This document shows positions 44,700 through 58,619 of a stretch of DNA of 64,000 nucleotides, in pieces; within the stretch, counting starts at the first letter, position 1, and each line of letters begins with the position of its first letter. Made by a program: the position numbers and the translations under genes. Below the pieces are notes generated by a model, which was not told the origin of the DNA, made no database searches, and saw only the letters and a program-made list of their open reading frames with translations. Location: contig JAQISU010000041.1 of assembly GCA_029339505.1 (NCBI GenBank), positions 9,198,501 through 9,262,500 on the forward strand. The letters run 5' to 3'. This stretch comes from Unio delphinus (taxonomy: Eukaryota > Mollusca > Bivalvia > Unionida > Unionidae).

Positions 44700-47600
44700 A
44701 TAACTGTATTACACGCATTTTACTGCTATCACTTTATATAACTGTATTACACACATTTTACTGCTATCACCATTTATATATCTATTACACGCATTTTACT
44801 TCTATCACTTTGTATAACTGTATTACACGCATTTTACTGCTATCACCATTTATAAATCTATTACACACATTTTACTGCTATCACTTTTTATAACTGTATT
44901 ACACACATTTTACTGCTATCACCATTTATAAATCTATTACACACATTTTACTGCTATCACTTTTTATAACTGTATTACACGCATTTTACTGCTATCACCA
45001 TTTATAAATCTATTACACACATTTTACAGCTATCACTTTTTATAACTGTATTACACACATTTTACTGCTATCACTTTATATAACTGTATTAGACACATTT
45101 TACTGCTATCACTTTATATAACTGTATTACACGCATTTTACTGCTATCACCATTTATAAATCTATTACACACATTTTACTGCTATCACTTTTTATAACTG
45201 TATTACACACATTTTACTGCTATCACCATTTATAAATCTATTACACACATTTTACTGCTATCACTTTTTATAACTATTACACGCATTTTACTGCTATCAC
45301 CATTTATAAATCTATTACACACATTTTACAGCTATCACTTTTTATAACTGTATTACACACATTTTACTGCTATCACTTTATATAACTGTATTAGTCACAT
45401 TTTACTGCTATCACTTTATATAACTGTATTACACGCGTTTTACTGCTATCACCATTTATAACTATATTACACACATTTTACTGCTATCACTTTTTATAAC
45501 TGTATTACACACATTTTACTGCTATCACTTTATATAACTGTATTACACACATTTTACTGCTATCACTTTATATAACTGTATTACACGCATTTTACTGCTA
45601 TCACCATTTATAACTGTATTACACACATTTTACTGCTATCACTTTGTATAACTGTATTACACACATTTTACTGCTATCAACATTTATAACTATATTACAC
45701 ACATTTTACTGCTATCACCATTTATAAATCTATTACACACATTTTACTGCTATCACCATTTATAACTGTATTACACACATTTTACTGCTATCACTTTGTA
45801 TAACTGTATTACACACATTTTACTGCTATCACCATTCATAAATCTATTACACACATTTTACTGCTATCACCATTTATAACTGTATTACACACATTTTACT
45901 GCTATCACCATTTATAACTGTATTACACGCATTTTACTGCTGTCACCATTTATAAATCTATTACACACATTTTACTGCTATCACCATTTATAACTGTATT
46001 ACACACATTTTACTGCTATCACCATTTATAAATCTATTACACGCATTTTACTGCTATCACCATTTATAACTGTATTACACACATTTTACTGCTATCACCA
46101 TTTATAAATCTATTACACGCATTTTACTGCTATCACCATTTATAACTATATTACACACATTTAACTGCAATCACTTTGTATAACTATATTACACACATTT
46201 TACCTCTATCACTTTGTATAACTATATTACACACATTTTACTGCTATCACTTTGTATAACTATATTACACACATTTTACTGCTATCACCATTTATAAATC
46301 TATTACCCACATTTTACTGCTATCACCATTTATAAATCTGTTACACGCATTTTACTGCTATCACCATTAATAAATCTATTACACACATTTTGCTGCTATC
46401 ACCATTTATAAATCTATTACACACATTTTACTGCTATCACCATTTATAAATCTATTACACACATTTTACTGCTATCACTTTGTATAACTGTATTACACGC
46501 ATTTTACTGCTATCACCATTTATAAATCTATTACACACATTTTACTGCTATCACCATTTATAACTGTATTACACACATTTTACTGCTATCACCATTTATA
46601 AATCTATTACACACATTTTACTGCTATCACCATTTATAACTATATTACACACATTTTACTGCTATCACCATTTATAAATCTATTAAACGCATTTTACTGC
46701 TATCACAATTTATAACTATATTACACACATTTTACTGCTATCACTTTGTATAACTATATTACACACATTTTACTGCTGTCACTTTGTATAACTATATTAC
46801 ACACATTTTACTGCTATCACTTTGTATAACTATATTACACACATTTTACTGCTATCACTTTGTATAACTATATTACACACATTTTACTGCTATCACCATT
46901 TATAACTGTATTACACACATTTTACTGCTATCACTTTGTATAACTGTATTACACGCATTTACTGCTATCACCATTTATAAATCTATTACACACATTTTAC
47001 TGCTATCACCATTTATAAATCTATTACACACATTTTACTGCTATCACCATTTATAAATCTATTACACACATTTTACTGCTATCACCATTTATAAATCTAT
47101 TACACACATTTTACTGCTATCACCATTTATAACTGTATTACACGCATTTTACTGCTATCACCATTTATAAATCTATTACACACATTTTACTGCTATCACC
47201 ATTTATAACTGTATTACACACATTTTACTGCTATCACCATTTATAACTGTATTACACACATTTTACTGCTATCACCATTTATAAATCTATTACACACATT
47301 TTACTGCTATCACCATTTATAAATCTATTACACACACTTTACTGCTATCACCATTTATAAATCTATTACACACATTTTACTGCTATCACCATTTATAAAT
47401 CTATTACACACATTTTACTGCTATCACCATTTATAACTGTATTACACGCATTTTACTGCTATCACCATTTATAAATCTATTACACACATTTTACTGCTAT
47501 CACCATTTATAACTGTATTACACGCATTTTACTGCTATCACCATTTATAACTGTATTACACACATTTTACTGCTATCACCATTTATAAATCTATTACACA

Positions 47601-50600
47601 CATTTTACTGCTATCACCATTTATAAATCTATTACACACATTTTACTGCTATCACCATTTATAACTGTATTACACACATTTTACTGCTATCACCATTTAT
47701 AACTGTATTACACACATTTTACTGCTATCACCATTTATAAATCTATTACACACATTTTACTGCTATCACCATTTATAAATCTATTACACACATTTTACTG
47801 CTATCATCATTTATAAATCTCTTACACACATTTTACTGCTATCACTTTGTATAACTGTATTACACACATTTTACTGGTATCACTTTGTATAACTGTATTA
47901 CACACATTTTACTGCTATCACCCTTTATAAATCTATGACACACATTTTACTGCTATCACCATTTATAACTGTATTACACACATTTTACTGCTATCACCAT
48001 TTATAAATCTATTACACACATTTTACTGCTATCACCATTTATAACTGTATTACACACATTTTACTGCTATCACCATTTATAAATCTATTACACACATTTT
48101 ACTGCTATCACCATTTATAACTGTATTACACACATTTTACTGCTATCACCATTTATAACTGTATTACACACATTTTACTGCTATCACCATTTATAAATCT
48201 ATTACACACATTTTACTGCTATCACCATTTATAACGTGTATTACACACATTTTACTGCTATCACCATTTATAAATCTATTACACACATTTTACTGCTATC
48301 ATCATTTATAAATCTATTACACACATTTTACTTCTATCACTTTGTATAACTGTATTACACACATTTTACTGCTATCACCATTTATAACTGTATTACACAC
48401 ATTTTACTGCTATCACTTTGTATAACTGTATTACACACATTTTACTGCTATCACCATTTATAAATCTATTACACACATTTTACTGCTATCATCATTTATA
48501 ACTGTATTACACACATTTTACTGCTATCACTTTGTATAACTGTATTACACACATTTTACTGCTATCACCATTTATAACTGTATTACACACATTTTACTGC
48601 TATCACCATTTATAACTATATTACACACATTTTACTGCTATCACCATTTATATCTGTATTACACACATTTTACTGCTATCACTTTATATAACTGTATTAC
48701 ACACATTTTACTGCTATCACCATTTATATATCTATTACACGCATTTTACTTCTATCACTTTGTATAACTGTATTACACGCATTTTACTGCTATCACCATT
48801 TATAAATCTATTACACACATTTTACTGCTATCACTTTTTATAACTGTATTACACACATTTTACTGCTATCACCATTTATAAATCTATTACACACATTTTA
48901 CTGCTATCACCATTTATAAATCTATTACACGCATTTTACTGCTATCACAATTTATAACTATATTACACACATTTTACTGCTATCACTTTGTATAACTATA
49001 TTACACACATTTTACTGCTATCACTTTGTATAACTATATTACACACATTTTACTGCTATCACTTTGTATAACTATATTACACACATTTTACTGCTATCAC
49101 TTTGTATAACTATATTACACACATTTTACTGCTATCACCATTTATAACTGTATTACACACATTTTACTGCTATCACTTTGTATAACTGTATTACACGCAT
49201 TTACTGATATCACCATTTATAAATCTATTACACACATTTTACTGCTATCACCATTTATAAATCTATTACACACACTTTACTGCTATCACCATTTATAAAT
49301 CTATTACACACATTTTACTGCTATCACCATTTATAAATCTATTACACACATTTTACTGCTATCACCATTTATAACTGTATTACACGCATTTTACTGCTAT
49401 CACCATTTATAAATCTATTACACACATTTTACTGCTATCACCATTTATAACTGTATTACACGCGTTTTACTGCTATCACCATTTATAACTGTATTACACA
49501 CATTTTACTGCTATCACCATTTATAAATCTATTACACACATTTTACTGCTATCACCATTTATAAATCTATTACACACATTTTACTGCTATCACCATTTAT
49601 AACTGTATTACACACATTTTACTGCTATCACCATTTATAACTGTATTACACACATTTTACTGCTATCACCATTTATAAATCTATTACACACATTTTACTG
49701 CTATCACCATTTATAAATCTATTACACACATTTTACTGCTATCATCATTTATAAATCTATTACACACATTTTACTGCTATCACTTTGTATAACTGTATTA
49801 CACACATTTTACTGGTATCACTTTGTATAACTGTATTACACACATTTTACTGCTATCACCCTTGATAAATCTATGACACACATTTTACTGCTATCACCAT
49901 TTATAACTGTATTACACACATTTTACTGCTATCACCATTTATAAATCTATTACACACATTTTACTGCTATCACCATTTATAACTGTATTACACACATTTT
50001 ACTGCTATCACCATTTATAAATCTATTACACACATTTTACTGCTATCACCATTTATAACTGTATTACACACATTTTACTGCTATCACCATTTATAACTGT
50101 ATTACACACATTTTACTGCTATCACCATTTATAAATCTATTACACACATTTTACTGCTATCACCATTTATAACGTGTATTACACACATTTTACTGCTATC
50201 ACCATTTATAAATCTATTACACACATTTTACTGCTATCATCATTTATAAATCTATTACACACATTTTACTTCTATCACTTTGTATAACTGTATTACACAC
50301 ATTTTACTGCTATCACCATTTATAACTGTATTACACACATTTTACTGCTATCACTTTGTATAACTGTATTACACACATTTTACTGCTATCACCATTTATA
50401 AATCTATTACACACATTTTACTGCTATCATCATTTATAACTGTATTACACACATTTTACTGCTATCACTTTGTATAACTGTATTACACACATTTTACTGC
50501 TATCACCATTTATAACTGTATTACACACATTTTACTGCTATCACCATTTATAACTATATTACACACATTTTACTGCTATCACCATTTATATCTGTATTAC

Positions 50601-53600
50601 ACACATTTTACTGCTATCACTTTATATAACTGTATTACACACATTTTACTGCTATCACCATTTATATATCTATTACACGCATTTTACTTCTATCACTTTG
50701 TATAACTGTATTACACGCATTTTACTGCTATCACCATTTATAAATCTATTACACACATTTTACTGCTATCACTTTTTATAACTGTATTACACACATTTTA
50801 CTGCTATCACCATTTATAAATCTATTACACACATTTTACTGCTATCACCATTTATAACTGTATTACACACATTTTACTGCTATCACCATTTATAACTATA
50901 TTACACACATTTTACTGCTATCACCATTTATATCTGTATTAAACACATTTTACTGCTATCACTTTATATAACTGTATTACACACATTTTACTGCTATCAC
51001 CATTTATATATCTATTACACGCATTTTACTTCTATCACTTTGTATAACTGTATTACACGCATTTTACTGCTATCACCATTTATAAATCTATTACACACAT
51101 TTTACTGCTATCACTTTTTATAACTGTATTACACACATTTTACTGCTATCACCATTTATAAATCTATTACACACATTTTACTGCTATCACTTTTTATAAC
51201 TGTATTACACGCATTTTACTGCTATCACCATTTATAAATCTATTACACACATTTTATTGCTATCACTTTTTATAACTGTATTACACACATTTTACTGCTA
51301 TCACTTTATATAACTGTATTAGACACATTTTACTGCTATCACTTTATATAACTGTATTACACGCATTTTACTGCTATCACCATTTATAACTATATTACAC
51401 ACATTTTACTGCTATCACTTTTTATAACTGTATTACACACATTTTACTGCTATCACTTTATATAACTGTATTACACACATTTTACTGCTATCACTTTATA
51501 TAACTGTATTACACGCATTTTACTGCTATCACCATTTATAACTGTATTACACACATTTTACTGCTATCACTTTGTATAACTGTATTACACACATTTTACT
51601 GCTATCAACATTTATAACTATATTACACACATTTTACTGCTATCACCATTTATAAATCTATTACACACATTTTACTGCTATCACCATTTATAACTGTATT
51701 ACACACATTTTACTGCTATCACTTTGTATAACTGTATTACACACATTTTACTGCTATCACCATTCATAAATCTATTACACACATTTTACTGCTATCACCA
51801 TTTATAACTGTATTACACACATTTTACTGCTATCACCATTTATAACTGTATTACACGCATTTTACTGCTGTCACCATTTATAAATCTATTACACACATTT
51901 TACTGCTATCACCATTTATAACTGTATTACACACATTTTACTGCTATCACCATTTATAAATCTATTACACACATTTTACTGCTATCACCATTTATAACTG
52001 TATTACACACATTTTACTGCTATCACCATTTATAAATCTATTACACGCATTTTACTGCTATCACCATTTATAACTATATTACACACATTTAACTGCTATC
52101 ACTTTGTATAACTATATTACACACATTTTACTGCTATCACTTTGTATAACTATATTACACACATTTTACTGCTATCACTTTGTATAACTATATTACACAC
52201 ATTTTACTGCTATCACCATTTATAAATCTATTACCCACATTTTACTGCTATCACCATTTATAAATCTGTTACACGCATTTTACTGCTATCACCATTTATA
52301 AATCTATTACACACATTTTGCTGCTATCACCATTTATAAATCTATTACACACATTTTACTGCTATCACCATTTATAAATCTATTACACACATTTTACTGC
52401 TATCACTTTGTATAACTGTATTACACGCATTTTACTGCTATCACCATTTATAAATCTATTACACACATTTTACTGCTATCACCATTTATAACTGTATTAC
52501 ACACATTTTACTGCTATCACCATTTATAAATCTATTACACACATTTTACTGCTATCACCATTTATAACTATATTACACACATTTTACTGCTATCACCATT
52601 TATAAATCTATTACACGCATTTTACTGCTATCACAATTTATAACTATATTACACACATTTTACTGCTATCACTTTGTTTAACTATATTACACACATTTTA
52701 CTGCTATCACTTTGTATAACTATATTACACACATTTTACTGCTATCACTTTGTGTAACTATATTACACACATTTTACTGCTATCACTTTGTATAACTATA
52801 TTACACACATTTTACTGCTATCACCATTTATAAATCTATTACACACATTTTACTGCTATCACCATTTATAACTGTATTACACACATTTTACTGCTATCAC
52901 TTTGTATAACTGTATTACACGCATTTACTGCTATCACCATTTATAAATCTATTACACACATTTTACTGCTATCACCATTTATAAATCTATTACACACATT
53001 TTACTGCTATCACCTTTTATAAATCTATTACACACATTTTACTGCTATCACCATTTATAAATCTATTACACACATTTTACTGCTATCACCATTTATAACT
53101 GTATTACACGCATTTTACTGCTATCACCATTTATAAATCTATTACACACATTTTACTGCTATCACCATTTATAACTGTATTACACACATTTTACTGCTAT
53201 CACCATTTATAACTGTATTACACACATTTTACTGCTATCACCATTTATAAATCTATTACACACATTTTACTGCTATCACCATTTATAAATCTATTACACA
53301 CACTTTACTGCTATCACCATTTATAAATCTATTACACACATTTTACTGCTATCACCATTTATAAATCTATTACACACATTTTACTGCTATCACCATTTAT
53401 AACTGTATTACACGCATTTTACTGCTATCACCATTTATAAATCTATTACACACATTTTACTGCTATCACCATTTATAACTGTATTACACGCATTTTACTG
53501 CTATCACCATTTATAACTGTATTACACACATTTTACTGCTATCACCATTTATAAATCTATTACACACATTTTACTGCTATCACCATTTATAAATCTATTA

Positions 53601-54750
53601 CACACATTTTACTGCTATCACCATTTATAACTGTATTACACACATTTTACTGCTATCACCATTTATAACTGTATTACACACATTTTACTGCTATCACCAT
53701 TTATAAATCTATTACACACATTTTACTGCTATCACCATTTATAAATCTATTACACACATTTTACTGCTATCACCATTTATAAATCTATTACACACATTTT
53801 ACTGCTATCACTTTGTATAACTGTATTACACACATTTTACTGGTATCACTTTGTATAACTGTATTACACACATTTTACTGCTATCACCCTTTATAAATCT
53901 ATGACACACATTTTACTGCTATCACCATTTATAACTGTATTACACACATTTTACTGCTATCACCATTTATAAATCTATTACACACATTTTACTGCTATCA
54001 CCATTTATAACTGTATTACACACATTTTACTGCTATCACCATTTATAAATCTATTACACACATTTTACTGCTATCACCATTTATAACTGTATTACACACA
54101 TTTTACTGCTATCACCATTTATAACTGTATTACACACATTTTACTGCTATCACCATTTATAAATCTATTACACACATTTTACTGCTATCACCATTTATAA
54201 CGTGTATTACACACATTTTACTGCTATCACCATTTATAAATCTATTACACACATTTTACTGCTATCATCATTTATAAATCTATTACACACATTTTACTTC
54301 TATCACTTTGTATAACTGTATTACACAGATTTTACTGCTATCACCATTTATAACTGTATTACACACATTTTACTGCTATCACTTTGTATAACTGTATTAC
54401 ACACATTTTACTGCTATCACCATTTATAAATCTATTACACACATTTTACTGCTATCATCATTTATAACTGTATTACACACATTTTACTGCTATCACTTTG
54501 TATAACTGTATTACACACATTTTACTGCTATCACCATTTATAACTGTATTACACACATTTTACTGCTATCACCATTTATAACTGTATTACACACATTTTA
54601 CTGCTATCACCATTTATAACTGTATTACACACATTTTACTGCTATCACCATTTATAACTATATTACACACATTTTACTGCTATCACCATTTATATCTGTA
54701 TTACACACATTTTACTGCTATCACTTTGTATAACTATATTACACGCATTT
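44700..54750. repeat. Higher-order repeats of 1938 bp and about 5.93 kb within the satellite
   Basis: Landmark monomers: ATAACGTGTATT at 48231, 50169 and 54197; ACCATTCATAAATC at 45831 and 51759; TATTACCCACATT at 46301 and 52229; CATTTATATATCTATTACAC at 44771, 48721, 50659 and 51001. Distances are 1938 (51 x 38), 5928 (156 x 38), 4028 (106 x 38) and 342 (9 x 38). The right half of the array is thus built of nested segment duplications. Confidence 0.85.
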
Positions 54751-54956
54751 ACTGCTATCACCATTTATAAATCTATTACACACATTTTACTGCTATCACT
54801 TTGTATAACTGTATTACACACATTTTACTGCTATCACCATTTATAACTGTATTACACACATTTTACTGCTATCAACATTTATAACTATCACACACAAGGT
54901 TCTAATTCCATCACCTTTCCAGCAGTTAACTTATAATCATTCAAAGTTCATTCCTT

Positions 54957-55036
54957 TACTTGTACCAGTCTAATCTTACTTGTACCAGTCTAATCTTACT
55001 TGTACCAGTTTAATCTTACTTGTACCAGTCTAATCT
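54957..55036. repeat. 20-bp tandem repeat, 4 units
   Basis: TTACTTGTACCAGTCTAATC repeated four times with one C/T change, just right of the satellite. Confidence 0.95.
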
Positions 55037-55589
55037 CCGAAATGTGTGTTATTCAAAACCCTCTATTAATTATCCGAATGCAGTCTGTATCAAACAGGAA
55101 TGTTTCTTGTTTTATTGTTCTTTTGCATTGTTAATAATTTAAAGAACAAAATTTATAGTAAAATAAATATATAAAAACTGAAATGACTCTGTATTTAAAA
55201 ATATTGCCCTTATTCAAGAAACTCAGTCAACAAGGTAACTAGGGCCTATGGAGTGCTGCTGTAAAATGTGACCTTGACACAGAATCAATAGCGAGGCTGT
55301 CACAGGATGAATTGGATTATCTTCATAATGATTAGGCGAATATATAAACAAAAACCATAAAGAAAACATGGACCAAACTCATTACACAAATTTTCTATTA
55401 CCGTGACATTGACACTAAGATCAAAACGAAATGAGCACGTGTCGCAAATTGAATAGCTTAAGTTCTATAATGATTCACAAAGGAATTAAGAGAACCCCAT
55501 TAAGGGCTTTGGAAATATAATCAAATGAAAAAGCTACACGTTAACCAAACCCTTAATGCAAATGTTTTAAGATCCTGACCCCAACACTG
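55037..55589. other. Non-coding AT-rich spacer
   Basis: No gene or strong repeat was seen between the 20-bp and 27-bp tandem repeats. Confidence 0.45.
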
Positions 55590-56060
55590 TCTTAATTATA
55601 TTACCATAACAGTTGCCCTTAATAATATTACTATAACGCTGGCCCTTAATTGTATTACTATAACGCTGGCCCTTAATTGTATTACTATAACGCTGGCCCT
55701 TAATTGTATTACTATAAGCTGGCCCTTAATTATATTACTATAACGCTGGCCCTTAATTATACTACTATAACACTGACCCTTAATTATATTACTATAACAT
55801 CGGCCCTTATTTATATTGCTATAACACTTGCCCTTAATTATATTACTATAACGCTGGCCGTAAATTATATTAATATAACACTGGCCCTTAGTTATAGTAC
55901 TATAACACTGGCCCTTAATTATAGTACTATAACACTGGCCCTTAATTATAGTACTATAACACTGGTCCTTAATTATAGTTATATAACATTGGCCCTTAAT
56001 TATATTACTATAACACTGGTAATTAATTATATTACTATAACATTGGCCCAGACCTTTACT
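55590..56060. repeat. 27-bp minisatellite, about 17 units
   Basis: The unit is TTAATTATATTACTATAACR followed by CTGGCCC. Because 27 is a multiple of 3, one plus frame stays open for 129 codons as a 9-residue repeat (LNYITITLA). There is no start context, signal or relation to a known protein, so it is treated as non-coding. Confidence 0.92.
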
Positions 56061-56512
56061 TTACATGACTATGACCCTGACACAGACGCTTAATTGCATG
56101 ATGACCCTGACCCAGAAATCAAGAGGCAAGCAGACATGTCACATTGCGAGTTATATTAACTTCCGAGTGACTCATCAAAGGCTTGAGGAAATATAGCGAT
56201 ATAAGAAAAACGTTAACTAAAATTCTACATGACTGACCTTTAAACACGGTCTTATGCGAGTTCAACGTAGTTTCTTAAGAAGTTTTGCCAAGAATAATCA
56301 GAATGAATCAACATGGTTAGAAAATATATGCTTACAAAAAATGTTTACAAAATCTTAAATTGATGACGTCTTCGGCGTTAAAAACATAACTGTTTTGTTT
56401 CTCCTCCCATTAACGTGGGTTCGAGAAAATCTATTTGTGTCTCCATTTTTTAATAACTGGAAAAACGGTCCCACAAGGACCAATCAACTCCTACTTAGCA
56501 ATATTGACGTCC

Positions 56513-57386
56513 TTAAACTTTCGCTTGTTCAAATGGTTCATAGAATTCATTTTCTGTCATTATGATGACATCATCGGAATCCGAGTCTGTGTTGTCTGTT
56601 GCTGCGCTGGTATGTCTGGATATACTCTGTCCATCATTTTTAATGACTACATCCGCACATTCTGCGTATGTATGGTCCATAACATGTTTTTCTTTCAAAT
56701 TTGTAGTTAAATCGCTGTTTGTATTACTGTCTTCTGCATTTTTAGATTCACATTCAGAATAGTCTTGAATAAAGTCATATTTAGTTTTGTCGACATCTTG
56801 GCTCTTGTCATTACTGTGTCGTCCCTTGTCATATGTTTGTATTGCTGTCCCGGTTTTCAAACTCACTGATGACTTTGTCTTTATATTTTCTTTGTTCTTA
56901 ACTTCCTTGTCCTTTTTGCCATTACGAAATAAATTAAACAGATTTTTCTTTGCCATCTGCTCGTCTTTGTTATATTTGGATGACTTTTTGTCTTCGATTT
57001 CCGCATATACAGAATTTCTTTTGACTTCATCTGGTTCTGCGTACACAGAATCTACAGTTGCACCAACTGAAACATAACTTGCTTTCTTAGTCTCTTCCTT
57101 GCATTCATTCTTTTGATCTTCTTGCTTTCGTTTTGATAAGTAAATTTTCTTGCAACTCTTTGGAGTCGAGGACACTTCTTCAATTTCCGCATAGGTTGGA
57201 GACAAAGGATTATCTGCGTCTTCGAAGTATGGAATTTCATCTGCAACATGGCTGTATGTCTCGTGTAAAATTGGTCTATGTACGTCAGCAGTCTTCTTTT
57301 TGTTTTCGTTGTCTTCAACTTCTGGCAGTGGTCTTTTCATTAATTCAGTGTTTCTGTTATTTTGTGTCTTAGTTCTCTTACGGTAT
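56513..57386 (-). CDS. Transmembrane receptor, last exon: 290-residue cytoplasmic tail with repeated tyrosine motifs
   Basis: The exon starts after acceptor TTTAATTTGCAG (first base 57386). It completes an Arg codon begun in the transmembrane exon and runs open for 290 codons to a stop at 56513. It begins with a basic stop-transfer stretch (YRKRTKTQNN) and is highly charged, Lys/Glu/Asp/Ser rich and probably disordered. Thirteen tyrosines were counted. Four are in YAE motifs: SPTYAEIEEV, DSVYAEPDEV, NSVYAEIED, HTYAECADV. Others are ETYSHV, ASYVSV, TKYDFI and EFYEPF near the C-terminus. NSVYAEI fits the ITIM consensus, and YAEI/YAEP resemble SH2-binding sites. This suggests a receptor signalling through tyrosine phosphorylation. 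The ectodomain is outside the window, so the family is unknown. Confidence 0.85.
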
Positions 57387-58619
57387 CTGCAAATTAAAAT
57401 AGTTAATTATCAATTGTTAATTGGTAATATGCACCGATTTCACTTTGGTAAGTACTGCCTTCTGTACCATATTGTTTCGTAAAAAATCATTAAAAAAGAA
57501 AATTTAATCGATCACCTAAACCTGAGGCACAACAATTACATTTGTACGAATTATAACAAATGCGAACTTGACGACTAAACATTAAGTTTTATTAGAAATA
57601 ATTCATCACATGCTATTATTGAATTGCTTCCTTTTACAGGATTATAAGTTCCCTGTTCAAGCTAAATATGCCCTCATCCGATTTATTTTGGATGCGAAGA
57701 ACATGATCCCAGTGATAGCCAATATCAAGAATATCTTTCTTTTTTGCCTATGAATGCGGGAGTAGTACGCATGCTCATCAAAATTCACTGTCCTTGTTGC
57801 CTTTAAACGTGACCTAATCTGATACCCTTGTGTCTTGAATGTTATATTTGTTCTTGTTGCTAAGGTTAAAGGGTTTTCCGTGAATCAGTAAATTACACAA
57901 CCCTTGCGAGTTGCAATAGCAGGATAAATAATGATTACACTGTTTAGGTTCCGGAACCTTTGCTTGCTAATTAATTTTTCTTTCAGAGCTTAAAACGTCG
58001 CCTAGGTAAGTGCGGAAACTGGACGACTCTGTGGGTATCACAACCAACTTGATTGTGCAGGCACAGATATTCCATTTATTGCCTGGAATGATCAAATGTT
58101 TGATTTTCTGGAAATTGCTTTATACAGCGGGAGGAAAAAAGGCTTCTTTCGGACAATAGGCTCGGTTCCCACGAAGGGTTTGAATCTCTTACCTTTTACG
58201 GGAAATCCACTTCTCTTTTATGTAGGAACGTACCCCGACAGCATGGTTGAGAGGTCGCTCAAAAGGCCAAAGATCCTTGACACTCTTAATGAAATTGTCA
58301 GCGACGGTGAGGAGTCAATCTTAGGCCCATCCCATGGGATGGAATACACATGGGAACGAGTAGAGCCTTCCCGATAGGGACGAGTCGTGTCCTGCCAAAG
58401 TCGGTGACCGGCTGACAGAGATAAGTGAGTCGCGCCTTTCGGATGGAGAAATGCAGTGAAATCAATCTCGAAAATTATGTGAGTTTGCCCATCAGATCTT
58501 AGTCGTCATACCGGTCTTTAATATGGTGCTCGATGGCCGGAGACCGATAATTGACGCCCGGTCACCGGGTTTTAGTTATAAGTCGGTTGATCAAGTCGAT
58601 ACCACCCACATATAAAATT

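Larger units (their letters stand above)
35519..54893. repeat. 38-bp satellite array, about 510 monomers (19.4 kb)
   Basis: A single uninterrupted head-to-tail array. Each 38-bp unit has the constant core ATTTTACTGCTATCAC followed by a variable half: CATTTATAACTGTATTACAC, CTTTGTATAACTGTATTACA, or CATTTATAAATCTATTACAC, and then AC or GC before the next core. The few indel monomers (GCATTTACTG lacking one T; ATAACGTGTATT with one extra base) act as landmarks. Edge monomers (35519-35640 and 54850-54893) are degraded, as expected for satellite ends. AT content is roughly 70%. Since 38 is not a multiple of 3, open frames are short, so it is non-coding. Confidence 0.98.

Noticed and set aside
35519..54893. 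Possible CRISPR-like repeat array
   Set aside because: Repeats are directly adjacent with no unique spacers, the unit is a 38-bp satellite, and the genome is eukaryotic.
56435..57482. Plus-strand open frames over the receptor tail exon
   Set aside because: Antisense shadows of the minus-strand 290-codon tail, which has phase-matched exons and coherent motifs.
58096..58377. 93-codon plus-strand open frame as a separate gene
   Set aside because: No domain recognised. It lies in the intron of the minus-strand receptor gene, near the composition-shifted block, and is more likely transposon debris.
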